From Verrucomicrobia bacterium UBA3214 (GTDB lineage Bacteria; Verrucomicrobiota; Kiritimatiellia; RFP12; UBA1067), in contig DEWI01000142.1 in assembly GCA_002363575.1 (NCBI GenBank), forward strand, positions 1 through 12,008: a stretch of 12,008 bases of DNA, read 5' to 3'. Position 1 is the stretch's first letter, and every line of letters begins with the position of its first letter. A model generated the notes under the pieces. That model did not search any database. It saw nothing but the letters and a program-made list of their open reading frames with translations, and was not told the DNA's origin. Shown one piece after another: positions 1 to 7,346 of the stretch. Both the position numbers and the translations under genes were made by a program.

Positions 1-935
1 GCCGCCCAGCGTCCTACCAGTTCGTCCTCCCAAGTATAGAGTGCGATTTCGCAAGGCGTTGCGGCATCGATCCTGACATCGACTTCCCAAGCGCTGTCGA
101 TGGCGTCGCGAAGCACGGGGCGGGCGCGCGCGAAGAAATCGCGAATGCGATTCTTCGGACGCGCGAAAAGCCATGTATGCCTGAAGATTCCGGAGAGCCG
201 GAACATGTCCTGGCACTCGAGATACGAGCCGTCGGAATAGCGATAGACTTCAAGAGCGACCGAGTTGACTTCCCCGAAGCGCACGAATTCGGTCACATTG
301 AACTCCGCCGGGCTGCGGCTGTCTTTTGAGAAGCCTACATAATGGCCGTTCACCCAGAGATAGAAGAATGAATCGACGCCGTCGAATTTGAGGAAGACAT
401 CGCCATCGGCCCAGTCCGCCGGCACTTTGAAGTCGCGGCGATATTGTCCCACGGGGTTGCGCGCCTTGTAGTTGGTGTACCATTGCGGCGGATCGAGCAT
501 CACTTTGCTGCCGCCGGGGACATCCTTGGCGTAGGTGTAGCGCTGGTTGGAGTAGATCGGCGTGCCCCAGCCGCCGGCGTCATTCGCGCCGAACGCCTGC
601 CAAGACGAAGGGACTTTGATAGTCCGCCAGCCGGAAGCGTCGAAGTTCTCTTTGTAGAACGTCATGTCGCGTTGCGAGGGATCGGGCGCCCACCGGAATT
701 TCCAAGCCTTTTCGCTGTCCAGCGAAAGCTGCCGCGGTGCATATTCAGGCAGGATTTTTAGCGCGCTTTTTTCATCCTGAAATGAAGAGAAAGCTGCGCG
801 CGCAGGCTCTTTGCCGAGTGAAAGACGTTGGTTGTCTTGCCATTCGTCGCCGTCGATAAATCTTGTTTCTTGGGCAAAAGCGCAAGCTGTCGCAAACGCG
901 AGCAGCATCGACAAAACAGTTTTGTTGGTAATCAT
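1..935 (-). CDS. Secreted GH2 beta-galactosidase, N-terminal part (runs off the window)
   Basis: Reading down from the ATG at 935, the frame stays open for 311 codons to the window edge, so the C-terminus and the catalytic TIM barrel are missing. Residues 1-21 look like a Sec signal peptide (hydrophobic LLAFATACAFA, then Q), so the enzyme should act in the periplasm or outside the cell. Residues about 75-260 form the sugar-binding jelly-roll domain of LacZ-type GH2 enzymes: PSSWQ at 109-113, PIYSN at 126-130, FDGVDSFFYLWVNG about 184-197, SDGSYLE then QDM about 234-244, LSGIFR 247-252. The Asn of PIYSN and the Asp of QDM match the galactose-binding Asn102 and Asp201 of E. coli LacZ. The Asp before QDM in LacZ is Cys241 here. 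Family: hydrolysis of terminal beta-galactosides. Beta-glucuronidase or another GH2 activity cannot be excluded without the barrel. It has its own candidate promoter in the 35-base gap upstream and no Shine-Dalgarno. Confidence 0.9.
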   Translation of the reverse strand, partial: MITNKTVLSMLLAFATACAFAQETRFIDGDEWQDNQRLSLGKEPARAAFSSFQDEKSALKILPEYAPRQLSLDSEKAWKFRWAPDPSQRDMTFYKENFDASGWRTIKVPSSWQAFGANDAGGWGTPIYSNQRYTYAKDVPGGSKVMLDPPQWYTNYKARNPVGQYRRDFKVPADWADGDVFLKFDGVDSFFYLWVNGHYVGFSKDSRSPAEFNVTEFVRFGEVNSVALEVYRYSDGSYLECQDMFRLSGIFRHTWLFARPKNRIRDFFARARPVLRDAIDSAWEVDVRIDAATPCEIALYTWEDELVGRWA

Positions 936-942
936 GGCAGAT

Positions 943-951
943 ATTATAGCA
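943..951 (-). promoter_or_regulatory. Extended -10 promoter of the GH2 gene, leaderless layout
   Basis: On the minus strand TGCTATAAT (951 to 943) is a perfect extended -10 element (TGn then TATAAT). Only seven bases (ATCTGCC) separate it from the ATG at 935, so transcription should begin at or within a base or two of the start codon. No -35 resembling TTGACA is seen 16-18 bases upstream, as is usual for extended -10 promoters. No Shine-Dalgarno is present. Confidence 0.55.
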
Positions 952-970
952 TATTTTGAGAGGGCGGGGC

Positions 971-1708
971 TTAATCGCGCGGCGGTCTCGGGGGCCGCGA
1001 AGCATTCTCCGTCGCTTGGATGATTTCAGAGAAGACGGCAGTGGCGTTCTCGGCATCGTCGCCAGACAGCCCGATTTCGCGTATCACGGCGGCGATTAGA
1101 TTGTCTCGCTCTTCGCGGTTGAGCTGCCGGAGTTCGCGATCGGCGGCGAATATTCCCTGCATCGCCTGTTCGCGCTCTTCGTCGGTGGCGTTCTGCGCGT
1201 GCAGCGCTTCTTCGAGTTTGTCGCGCTTCGCGATAGCCCCGATGAGCCGGGCGTGGGTGTTCCGCGCCTTCTCGTCCATTCCCGATAGATCGAGCGATGA
1301 GAAGAATTCGAGGCGCGAGCGCGCTTCGTCGCCGCGACGGCGGCGCATGGCTGCGAAGCGGTTTGTCATGTGCGTGTAGCGCTCGGGGTCTTCGGTTTTG
1401 AGCCGCTCCATTTCTTCGCGGAAATGCCGGAATCCCGCGCGCGCCCCGCGGCCGGCTTCTTCGCGGACAGGCGCGGCGGCGGGGGCGCGCGCAGATTCTG
1501 CTTCCGCCAGAAGATTTTCAAGCTCCTTGATGCGGCTACGCAAGGCGGCGTTGCTTGCATCCGCGCCTGCATCCGCGGCATACTTTGCCTGATGCGGCGC
1601 TTCCTGTGGAGGCGCGGCGTCTTTCGAAGTCCCGGCGGGACGAAGCGCGAAGCCGATCGCCGTGCCCGCGATCAACGCGACGACGGGTATGGAGAAGTTC
1701 ATCCTCAT
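971..1708 (-). CDS. Membrane-anchored coiled-coil protein of unknown function
   Basis: 245 residues. I do not recognise a named family. Residues about 5-22 (FSIPVVALIAGTAIGFAL) are one hydrophobic segment, either a signal anchor or uncleaved signal, so the rest probably lies outside the cytoplasm. An Ala/Pro-rich linker (about 23-50) leads to a short coiled coil (about 55-75, RIKELENLLAEAES). A long, highly charged helical region follows (FRHFREEMERLKTEDPERY, then Arg-rich RRRRG). The C-terminus has an acidic helix ending in a Pro/Arg tail. This is loosely reminiscent of Spy/CpxP-like helical periplasmic proteins, but no LTxxQ motif is clear. The reading frame is open further upstream, but ATG at 1708 is chosen because AAGGA lies 8 bases before it. 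Its ATG overlaps the stop of the upstream glycosyltransferase as ATGA, implying translational coupling. A second Met (1702) is less well placed. Confidence 0.75.
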   Translation of the reverse strand: MRMNFSIPVVALIAGTAIGFALRPAGTSKDAAPPQEAPHQAKYAADAGADASNAALRSRIKELENLLAEAESARAPAAAPVREEAGRGARAGFRHFREEMERLKTEDPERYTHMTNRFAAMRRRRGDEARSRLEFFSSLDLSGMDEKARNTHARLIGAIAKRDKLEEALHAQNATDEEREQAMQGIFAADRELRQLNREERDNLIAAVIREIGLSGDDAENATAVFSEIIQATENASRPPRPPRD

Positions 1709-2532
1709 GTGCTTTTTCCTTTGTTTGCCAGATAGACCGCGCCCACGGACAGGCGTTCGAACACAACGCCGGCGAACAAGACCGGATGGCGGAGAATCTT
1801 GCGCCATTTCCCGTTTTCGATGAATACGCCGATGAAGCGGTAGAAGGGGGAGAATTGCTTTTTCACGGCCGGATGCCCCGGCCATTTCGCTTTGTATGCA
1901 GCGAAGCTTTTCGTATAGTACGCCTTCTTCGCGAGCATCTTCGAGTATGTGAGCGCCTTTTCGTTGTGCACGAGATTGTGCTCCAGCACGGCGCAGCGCG
2001 CGCCTGTCGCGAGAATTCGGATGTCAAGCTCCCAGTCTTCGGGGCCGGCGATGAGATTTTCGTCGTAGCCGCCCGTCGCCTCCAGCACGTCCTTGCGGAA
2101 AAGGCGCAGCGCGTCGATGCATGTGCCGTCGTAGAAAGAGCGCTCGAAATTTCTTGCCTTGACGCGAAAGCCCGTCCCTGTGCGGACTTCGGGAATCCAG
2201 TACGCGCAGACGTCCTCGGAGGAGGCGGTCTTCGCGAGAATTTCGCGGATCGTCGCTTCCGGCAGAATCATGTCTGCATCGAGGACGACCACCCAGCGCG
2301 CCTTGGCGGTGCGCCAGCCTAGATTGCGCTGCGCGGAGCGCTCTGGGCCTTTGTCGTAAACTGCGGCGCCGAGCGATGCGGCTATTTCCTTCGTCTTGTC
2401 GGTGGAAGAATTATCGACGACGATGATTTCCACGCTGTCGCGGAAAGCGGCGAAAGCGTTTATGCAGTTGGCGATGTTGGCTTCTTCGTTGCGGGTCGTC
2501 ACGATCGCGCTCAATGCAGGCGTTGTTTCCAT
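1705..2532 (-). CDS. Family 2 glycosyltransferase (GT-A fold)
   Basis: 275 residues, typical for a single-domain GT2. It transfers a sugar from a nucleotide-sugar donor to an acceptor that cannot be read from the sequence. Visible motifs: VTTRNEE at 11-17 and DNSSTD at 40-45 (nucleotide binding), the metal-binding DxD as LDADM at 84-88, and GPEDWELDIR about 163-172, the ED[WY]-type acceptor and catalytic-base motif. A hydrophobic C-terminal stretch (about 250-268) suggests contact with the inner face of the membrane. TAAGGA, overlapping the stop of the upstream gene, gives a Shine-Dalgarno about 8 bases before ATG 2532. It sits 12 bases after a GT-C-like gene and overlaps the coiled-coil gene downstream, so it is the middle gene of a probable three-gene operon for envelope glycan or lipid-linked sugar synthesis. 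Confidence 0.88.
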   Translation of the reverse strand: METTPALSAIVTTRNEEANIANCINAFAAFRDSVEIIVVDNSSTDKTKEIAASLGAAVYDKGPERSAQRNLGWRTAKARWVVVLDADMILPEATIREILAKTASSEDVCAYWIPEVRTGTGFRVKARNFERSFYDGTCIDALRLFRKDVLEATGGYDENLIAGPEDWELDIRILATGARCAVLEHNLVHNEKALTYSKMLAKKAYYTKSFAAYKAKWPGHPAVKKQFSPFYRFIGVFIENGKWRKILRHPVLFAGVVFERLSVGAVYLANKGKST

Positions 2533-2544
2533 GTCGATAAATCC

Positions 2545-3687
2545 TTACTGGCCGGCGTTTGGCGCGGCGTGCGCGGCGCGCTCTGCGTTGTATCCGTCCC
2601 ACGTTTCGCCGCCGAGCGCGGCGGCGGCGCGATCTGCGGAATCGTCGTTGAATTTCCAAGGCAGCGCGAAATACGCCGCGTCGTCTCTGAAGGGGTGGCG
2701 GGCGGCGCGCGCTTTGTCTTGCGGAAGCTGCCGCAGCATGGCGAAGGCGCAAAGCGGCAGCGCGATTTGCAGCGCCGCGAGAAAGGCGAATTCGCGTCGC
2801 GAAGGAAGCGCGCCAGCGCATCCGATTGCGAGATAGGCGAAAAGAAGCGTCGGCAGCAGGAATGTCGCCTGGTCGGGAACGAAATAACGAATGAAAAAGA
2901 GCGCGTTTATCGCCAGCAGCGCGCATAGCCATGGCGAAGGCTTGCGCCGGAGGCGACGCGCCGCGAGGATCGCCGGAACGGCGAAAGAAAGCGCGGCGAG
3001 CGCGAGATTGAATGTCGCGAGCTTCCAATCGGCCGGCAGGACGCCGGCGACTTTGTCGCCGTATGCGCCCACCAGAACGTCGCGAGGGCCGCGGCGGACA
3101 AGCTCGAAAAGCCATGGCGCCGCACCGCATGCAAATGCGGCGCCGGCGCATATGGCGTCGCGAAGAGGTAGTTTCCTTGCTATCGCTGCTGCGGCATATA
3201 CGGGGAGAAGGAGCGTCGCGAAGTTGTGGATGTTCAGTTGTACGCCGGCGACGAACATTGCACAACCGAACCAGAAAGCTCCGCGACCGTCGAGCCAATT
3301 CAAGAATGCGCATGCGCCTAGCGCCGTCGCGGCGATGTTCATCGTCTGGACTTCGGCGACGCATGAAAGCCACCAGACCATGTGCGAGAGGCCAAAGAGT
3401 GTCGCGAGCGCCGAGCTGCGCGTCGCCGATGCCACCAGCGCGACGGCGAGTGCGCCGAAAAACGCAGAGCATAGCGTGACGGCGTATGGCGTATGCGCGA
3501 AGATCCGCGCCACGGCGAGATAAAGCGGATGAAGCGTGGCAAAGCCGCAGCCGGCGGATGCGCCGGCTCCATCGAGAACCCAATGCTGGAAGAGCCCGGA
3601 ATCTCCCCAGCCTAGTCCGCGCTGCGCAGTCAATGCATACAGTGCGAAGAAGACGGGGAAAATCCAGAATCGTCTAAGCCGTTCCAT
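2545..3687 (-). CDS. Polytopic membrane protein, DUF2723/GT-C glycosyltransferase-like
   Basis: 380 residues with about nine hydrophobic segments. The N-terminus (WIFPVFFALYALTA) leads straight into GWGDSG at 26-31 and HPLY at 53-56, matching the GDSGE...HPPGYPLY signature of DUF2723, whose first extracytoplasmic loop carries the acidic residue expected in GT-C enzymes using lipid-phosphate sugars. AEVQTMN at 111-117 resembles the AEVYSLN motif of the same family. The predicted role is transfer of a sugar from a polyprenyl-phosphate donor on the outer face of the inner membrane. At 380 residues it is short for DUF2723, and the C-terminal soluble part is only about 60 residues. An alternative open frame over the same DNA (2411-3583) is Arg-rich and lacks domains, so it is a shadow. 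The start at 3687 has a weak GGGA about 5 bases upstream. Confidence 0.75.
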   Translation of the reverse strand: MERLRRFWIFPVFFALYALTAQRGLGWGDSGLFQHWVLDGAGASAGCGFATLHPLYLAVARIFAHTPYAVTLCSAFFGALAVALVASATRSSALATLFGLSHMVWWLSCVAEVQTMNIAATALGACAFLNWLDGRGAFWFGCAMFVAGVQLNIHNFATLLLPVYAAAAIARKLPLRDAICAGAAFACGAAPWLFELVRRGPRDVLVGAYGDKVAGVLPADWKLATFNLALAALSFAVPAILAARRLRRKPSPWLCALLAINALFFIRYFVPDQATFLLPTLLFAYLAIGCAGALPSRREFAFLAALQIALPLCAFAMLRQLPQDKARAARHPFRDDAAYFALPWKFNDDSADRAAAALGGETWDGYNAERAAHAAPNAGQ

Positions 3688-3747
3688 TTATTCCCGTGAT
3701 GTGCGAGTTGCGGCGAAGAAACATGGGCGCGGCAAGGGCGGCGACGT

Positions 3748-4455
3748 TCACTCCGTCGTCTCCGCCTTCGCTGTCTTTTCTGCGGCTTTCGCCGCAGCCT
3801 TTTCGGCTGCCTTCGCAGCCTTGGCGGCTTTTTCTTCTTTGATGCGGATGAAGTATTCGGAGCAGGTTTCCTTCGTGGGTCCTTCGCGCTCGAATTTGTT
3901 GTCGCCCTTCAACGAGAGATGGCGCGGGCAGAATTCGTTCGTCGTCAAATCGGCAAGCTCAAGTTTTTTTTCGTTGTCTCTGGCCGCTTCCGACCACTCT
4001 TCAAGCACGCAACCGGGGCACTTCGCCATCCCGCAAGAGTGCTTGAGGCAGTATTTGCCTTTGTACAAGCGGTCGCGGTCGCACGCCATGATGCATAGGA
4101 TCTCGTCTGGATTCTTCCCGACGAGCAGATTCCGCGTGGTATCGTTTTTGATGCGCGGCATCACTCTGCCGCAGGCGTGCTTGGGGCAGTGCTTCCACAC
4201 TATCTTCGTCGGAACTTCCGGCGCCGTCGCGCCGCCCTGCATCCACGGCGCGGATTTGTTCGCCTTGCCGGCGGCCCACCCGGGAATCCCGCCGATCTTC
4301 ACGCCATTGTAGCAGCCTTCGGTGTGGCAGGTGTGCCGTTCGCAAAACTGGGATTTCTCCATCGCCGGCTCTTTGCATGTCGGCATTTTGCAGTTCGCGG
4401 CATGCACAAACCCGGCGCATGCGACAGCCAGCGTGACGATTGATAGCTTTTTCAT
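3748..4455 (-). CDS. Secreted cysteine-rich protein with repeated CxxHxC modules and Ala/Lys tail
   Basis: 235 residues, no named family recognised. A Sec signal peptide (MKKLSIVTLAVACAGFVHA, residues 1-19) is followed by a mature chain with 15 Cys. Two copies of one module are visible. Copy 1: C22-x4-C27-x10-C38-x2-H41-x-C43-x4-C48. Copy 2: C121-x3-C125-x10-C136-x2-H139-x-C141-x4-C146-x2-C149. Partial copies are C90-PKH-A-C95 and C176-PRH. Such regular Cys/His spacing suggests structural zinc or iron binding, or disulfides, outside the cytoplasm. Residues about 205-235 are an Ala/Lys/Glu helix (repeats of KAAEKA). The frame is open upstream to 4560, but ATG 4455 has a strong AAAGGAGG 7 bases before it and starts exactly at the signal peptide. 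A terminator hairpin behind the upstream parA suggests it is transcribed separately. Confidence 0.85.
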   Translation of the reverse strand: MKKLSIVTLAVACAGFVHAANCKMPTCKEPAMEKSQFCERHTCHTEGCYNGVKIGGIPGWAAGKANKSAPWMQGGATAPEVPTKIVWKHCPKHACGRVMPRIKNDTTRNLLVGKNPDEILCIMACDRDRLYKGKYCLKHSCGMAKCPGCVLEEWSEAARDNEKKLELADLTTNEFCPRHLSLKGDNKFEREGPTKETCSEYFIRIKEEKAAKAAKAAEKAAAKAAEKTAKAETTE

Positions 4456-4485
4456 TTTATTTTCCTCCTTTGTCAAGCTCGACGC

Positions 4486-4502
4486 CGCGGAATGGCTCCG
4501 CG
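4486..4502 (-). other. Short hairpin in the leader of the cysteine-rich gene
   Basis: CGCGGA and TCCGCG form a perfect six-base stem around a five-base loop. It lies between the parA terminator and the Shine-Dalgarno of the cysteine-rich gene. It may belong to the leader of that gene or be a second part of the termination region. Function unknown. Confidence 0.35.
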
Positions 4503-4507
4503 TATGC

Positions 4508-4533
4508 AAAACGACGCGGCTCTTACCGCGTCG
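4508..4533 (-). terminator. Rho-independent terminator overlapping the parA stop codon
   Basis: CGACGCGG (4526-4533 read on the minus strand) and CCGCGTCG form a perfect eight-base GC-rich stem with a six-base loop. TTTT follows directly. The parA stop codon TAA lies in the loop. The T-run is short, so termination may be partial. Confidence 0.6.
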
Positions 4534-5302
4534 GATTCTTCGCCATGAACTCCCACGCAAAAGCTTTGTAGGCTTCCGCGCCTTTGGAGCGGGGGTCGAA
4601 AAATACGACCGGCGTGCCCATAGATGGCGCTTCGGAGACGCGGACGTTGCGGGGGATCGTCGTCTCGTAAACCTTCTCGCCGAAATGCTCGCGCACTTCG
4701 TTCATCACGTCCTGCGTGAGGCGCGCGGACATGTTCACCATCGTGAAGACTATGCCGCCAAGCTCCAGCGCCGGATTCACCGTCTTGATGCGCTCTATGG
4801 AATTGGTGATGAGCGCCAGCCCGTCCATCGCCAGAAATTCCGCTTGGATCGGGATAAGCACGCTGTCGGCGGCCGCGAGCGCCGAGGCCATGACGACGCC
4901 GAGCGATGGCGGGCAGTCTATGATGATATAGTCGAAAACGCCGGCGTCTTTGACTGGCTTCACGGCGTTGCGGATCATTTCCAGGCGGTCTTCGCGCATG
5001 CTGAACTCAAGCTCCGCGCCGGCGAGATTCACTTCCGATGGAATGACATTGAGATTGTTCCACTTCGTAGGCTGGATCGTCTCGTCGATCGCGCGCTCGC
5101 CAGCCAGCACTCCGTACAGCGAATAGCCTGGCGTCTTCTCCAGACCGAGCGCCAGCGTCGCGTGCGCTTGCGGATCGAGATCGACTACCAGCACCGTGCG
5201 GTGGCGCTGCGAAAGCGCCGCGGCGAGATTGACGGCGGTTGTCGTCTTGCCGACGCCGCCTTTTTGGTTGGCGATCGCGATTGTCTTCGTCTTGATTTCC
5301 AT
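4523..5302 (-). CDS. parA: ParA/Soj-family chromosome-partitioning ATPase
   Basis: 259 residues, the usual length of chromosomal Soj-type ParA without an N-terminal helix-turn-helix. The deviant Walker A is KGGVGKTT at 14-21. Walker A' is DLDPQAHAT at 41-49, and Walker B is YIIIDCPPSLG about 125-135. The C-terminal IPRNVRVSEAPSMGTPV (about 217-232) is a conserved ParA segment. Family role: ATP-dependent DNA-bound dimers that pull ParB-parS complexes or other cargo. No ParB is in this window; the downstream gene is an unrelated secreted protein. The frame is open upstream, but ATG 5302 is chosen because it lies 4 bases after the stop of the preceding gene, with GGGTGA acting as a modest ribosome site. 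The tight spacing suggests one transcript with the upstream unknown. Confidence 0.93.
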   Translation of the reverse strand: MEIKTKTIAIANQKGGVGKTTTAVNLAAALSQRHRTVLVVDLDPQAHATLALGLEKTPGYSLYGVLAGERAIDETIQPTKWNNLNVIPSEVNLAGAELEFSMREDRLEMIRNAVKPVKDAGVFDYIIIDCPPSLGVVMASALAAADSVLIPIQAEFLAMDGLALITNSIERIKTVNPALELGGIVFTMVNMSARLTQDVMNEVREHFGEKVYETTIPRNVRVSEAPSMGTPVVFFDPRSKGAEAYKAFAWEFMAKNPTR

Positions 5303-5306
5303 AGCT

Positions 5307-5828
5307 TCACCCGAGGAGATTTTTGCTTGCAAGTTCGCGGATGTTATGCTCGGCGGAACGCTCGACTTCGCGCCGCCAAAGCTCCACAAGCGCTATTTCC
5401 CACGGCTCGTCCACGCCGGTGAGGACGGCAGAGAAGCGGTCTCCGCTGGCGAGGACGCCGGCTTTTACGCGCCCGGCGATTTCGTCGATCGAGCCTGTAA
5501 CGATCTGTTCGGAAAAGTTGTCGGATTTCAACCTGTAGCCGTAGCGCAGGATTCTCATGTTGTCGCGCAGGAATTCCAGGTATTCGCGGGCGTCTTCTCC
5601 AAGCCCCTCCACCGTGATTTCATTGAAGTCCGGCACGATCACACGCGGCTGGTGAGCCTCCAGGCGGCCTTCGCGGATGCGTATTTTGCTGGGCGCGTCG
5701 GGCAGCTCCGAGACGAGATGGTAGTTGAGCAGCGTAGAACCGAACGTCTCGAGTTCCTGCGAAGGATAGACGAGGATCTTGACATTGCGCGCGGCATGCC
5801 AGCGATCGAAATTCGGGTCTGAACTCAT
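5307..5828 (-). CDS. Conserved-looking hypothetical protein, cotranscribed with parA
   Basis: 173 residues, soluble, no signal peptide or membrane segment. I do not recognise a named domain. Features: YPSQELETFGSTLLNYHLVSEL near residues 20-42, an Arg/Glu-rich stretch REGRLEAHQPRVIVP (about 52-66), EYLEFLRDN with ILRYGYRLKSDNFSEQIV (about 82-110), and a C-terminal amphipathic helix WEIALVELWRREVERSA. The composition looks like a real globular protein rather than a shadow, and similar chains may exist across PVC-type bacteria, but that is from memory and unverified. It precedes parA by 4 bases. No Shine-Dalgarno is visible before ATG 5828; the upstream 57 bases are C-rich and unstructured. A link to ParA-driven positioning is possible from position alone. 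Confidence 0.75.
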   Translation of the reverse strand: MSSDPNFDRWHAARNVKILVYPSQELETFGSTLLNYHLVSELPDAPSKIRIREGRLEAHQPRVIVPDFNEITVEGLGEDAREYLEFLRDNMRILRYGYRLKSDNFSEQIVTGSIDEIAGRVKAGVLASGDRFSAVLTGVDEPWEIALVELWRREVERSAEHNIRELASKNLLG

Positions 5829-5885
5829 AGTGTGTGCGGTTGGTGGCGGGTGGGTGCGGGAAGGGCGGCGCGCTTTTGCGGCGCG

Positions 5886-6548
5886 TCAGTTGCCGAATTC
5901 TTTTTTGAAGTCGAATTCTTTGAGATCGTGTACTAGCCAGGTCTGGCCCGTGTAGATTTGCGGGATGTCGCTATGGCGGGCGAGCGCGATTACCTTCATG
6001 CCGGCCGCCACGCCAGACTGCACGCCGACGCTGGAGTCCTCGACCACGACGCAATCCTCGGGGAATACGCCGAGAATCTCCGCGGCCTTCAAATATCCGT
6101 CGGGCGCAGGTTTGCCATGCTCGTATTCACCGGCGCCAAGCACGAAAGCGGTGTCTTCCGCGAGCCCGCAGAGCGAGATCAGCGCGGCGACATCTTCGCG
6201 CGGCGAGCCGGTCACGATGGCGCATGGCGCTATCGTCGCGGCGCGATGGTAGAACTCGATGGACGAGTTTATGCGCATTGCGCGTTTGTCGTCGGCGACA
6301 CGTCTGTTGTAGTGTTTGCGAAGCTCGATCGCGTCGTGCATTGGCGTCGATTCGCCGAGGCACGGGAAGTTCTGGTGCAGCCAGCGGTCGATATCCAGCC
6401 AGTTGCGTCCCATCACGCAAGGCAGGATTTTGCGAAACGTGGCGCGGCCGCCGTGCGAAACGATCATATCGACGATCGCGCGCGCCCATACGGCCTCTGT
6501 ATCCATCAAAGTGCCGTCGAAATCGAAAAGGAAGGCTTTGGGAATCAT
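5886..6548 (-). CDS. HAD-superfamily phosphatase, beta-phosphoglucomutase/phosphoglycolate phosphatase-like
   Basis: 220 residues, the usual size for a subfamily I HAD hydrolase with an alpha-helical cap. Motif I is DFDGTLMD at 9-16, with nucleophile Asp9 and acid/base Asp11. The cap lies about residues 17-90. Motif II is TGS at 113-115. Motif III is Lys146 in GKPAPDGY. Motif IV is [11 protein letters not shown] about 169-179, with metal ligands Glu170/Asp171. The closest style is the sugar-phosphate phosphatase or beta-phosphoglucomutase branch; the exact substrate cannot be read. ATG 6548 is chosen over the longer frame because motif I starts at residue 9 and AAAGGA lies 5 bases upstream. 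ATGA overlaps the stop of the ychJ-like gene, so the two are translationally coupled. Confidence 0.88.
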   Translation of the reverse strand: MIPKAFLFDFDGTLMDTEAVWARAIVDMIVSHGGRATFRKILPCVMGRNWLDIDRWLHQNFPCLGESTPMHDAIELRKHYNRRVADDKRAMRINSSIEFYHRAATIAPCAIVTGSPREDVAALISLCGLAEDTAFVLGAGEYEHGKPAPDGYLKAAEILGVFPEDCVVVEDSSVGVQSGVAAGMKVIALARHSDIPQIYTGQTWLVHDLKEFDFKKEFGN

Positions 6549-7051
6549 GCCTGTCCTTTGCCGCAGCACTTTTTGAACTTCTTCCCGCTTCCGCACGGGC
6601 AGGGATCGTTGCGCCCGACTTTCGGCGTTTCCCTGACGAGGGGCTTTTCGCCCACGAGGTGGCCGTCGTCGAATTTCCAGCCGTCCGGTTCGCGGACGAA
6701 ATTGGAGACTTCGTGGTGGTTGCAGAATTCCCCGTTGGCGGTGTACGTCGCGCGGAATTCAACGACGCCTGTATCGTCGTTTTCGCCGCCGCCTTCGGTG
6801 GAGAGTATTTCAAGGCCGTGCCAGCGCGCCGCACGACTCCACGCGCGCGACGACCTTTCGTCGAACTCCGCTTTTACGGGAGCGGTGGAACTGTCGCGGA
6901 GAAAGAGAATATCGCCGCTGACATACGAAGAGTAGCGCGCGCGCATGAGCGCTTCCGCGGTCGGAGCTTTCACTTCGCCGCTGATAATTTTCTGGCAACA
7001 ATCGCCAAAGCTTTTTCCAGAGCCGCAAGGGCATTCGTCATCTTTGTTCAT
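6545..7051 (-). CDS. ychJ: YchJ-family protein with SEC-C motifs at both ends
   Basis: 168 residues, close to the roughly 150 of E. coli YchJ (UPF0225). The N-terminal SEC-C motif is [13 protein letters not shown] at residues 7-19. The middle carries [14 protein letters not shown] and a VEFRATYT strand as in YchJ. The C-terminal SEC-C motif is [19 protein letters not shown] near the end. SEC-C motifs bind zinc and in SecA contact SecB and ribosomes. The central part resembles NTF2-like folds; the molecular job of YchJ is not established. The start at 7051 places the first Cys motif as usual; the longer frame upstream has no domain. No Shine-Dalgarno is seen, but an extended -10 element ends 10 bases before the ATG. 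First gene of a two-gene unit with the HAD phosphatase. Confidence 0.92.
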   Translation of the reverse strand: MNKDDECPCGSGKSFGDCCQKIISGEVKAPTAEALMRARYSSYVSGDILFLRDSSTAPVKAEFDERSSRAWSRAARWHGLEILSTEGGGENDDTGVVEFRATYTANGEFCNHHEVSNFVREPDGWKFDDGHLVGEKPLVRETPKVGRNDPCPCGSGKKFKKCCGKGQA

Positions 7052-7061
7052 GGCTGCGGGT

Positions 7062-7070
7062 ATTTTACCA
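7062..7070 (-). promoter_or_regulatory. Extended -10 promoter of ychJ
   Basis: TGGTAAAAT (7070 to 7062 on the minus strand) is an extended -10 element ten bases before ATG 7051, predicting a leader of only about 3-4 bases. The preceding block CGAAGGAAAATGG is almost the same as that before the tRNA promoter. Confidence 0.5.
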
Positions 7071-7346
7071 TTTTCCTTCGTCCCTTTGCAATAGACACGG
7101 ATGCGATTTTTCGCCCACGTTCTGCACGGCCGGGGACCCTGGGAAAAGAACTCTGCGTCCGCACCATATCGACGTGGCGGTTTTTCTTTGCCCGGTAGAA
7201 CTTCCGGAGCCCGGGCTTCGATGCGAGAAGGGCGTCTGGGCGGGTTTTTGCTGCGTTCATGCCATACGGGGTTCAATAGAACAACCGTGGCGTGAAACAA
7301 GTGCGCAATCCGGGCACGCTCGCATTATGCCGGAAGGGGGGAGAGA
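7071..7346. other. Gene-free stretch between ychJ promoter and tRNA
   Basis: I see no credible gene here. The one short minus-strand frame (7048-7260, 70 residues, very basic, running through the ychJ promoter and start) has no ribosome site or domain. Recognisable items: an inverted repeat GTTC-AATA-GAAC at 7271-7282; a palindrome GCCCGGGC at 7209-7216; and a plus-strand stem CCGCAC/GTG(G)CGG at 7159-7180 followed by TTTTT at 7181-7185, which has terminator shape but no plus-strand gene to end. A small RNA is possible but unsupported. Confidence 0.4.

Noticed and set aside
1555..2322. 255-residue plus-strand open frame
   Set aside because: Antisense to the GT2 gene, whose motifs and Shine-Dalgarno are clear.
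2411..3583. Long 390-residue minus-strand frame over the GT-C gene
   Set aside because: It is Arg-rich with no hydrophobic or domain pattern, while the 380-residue frame at 2545-3687 has membrane segments and DUF2723-like motifs and fits the operon spacing.
4322..5422. 366-residue plus-strand open frame
   Set aside because: Lies antisense to parA with Arg/His-rich shadow composition; parA motifs are unambiguous.
5868..5885. Hairpin CGCGC/GCGCG after the HAD gene as a terminator
   Set aside because: Only five pairs and no T-run on the minus strand; could be chance in GC-rich DNA.
7048..7260. 70-residue basic frame upstream of ychJ
   Set aside because: No ribosome site; it runs across the ychJ promoter and start in another frame.
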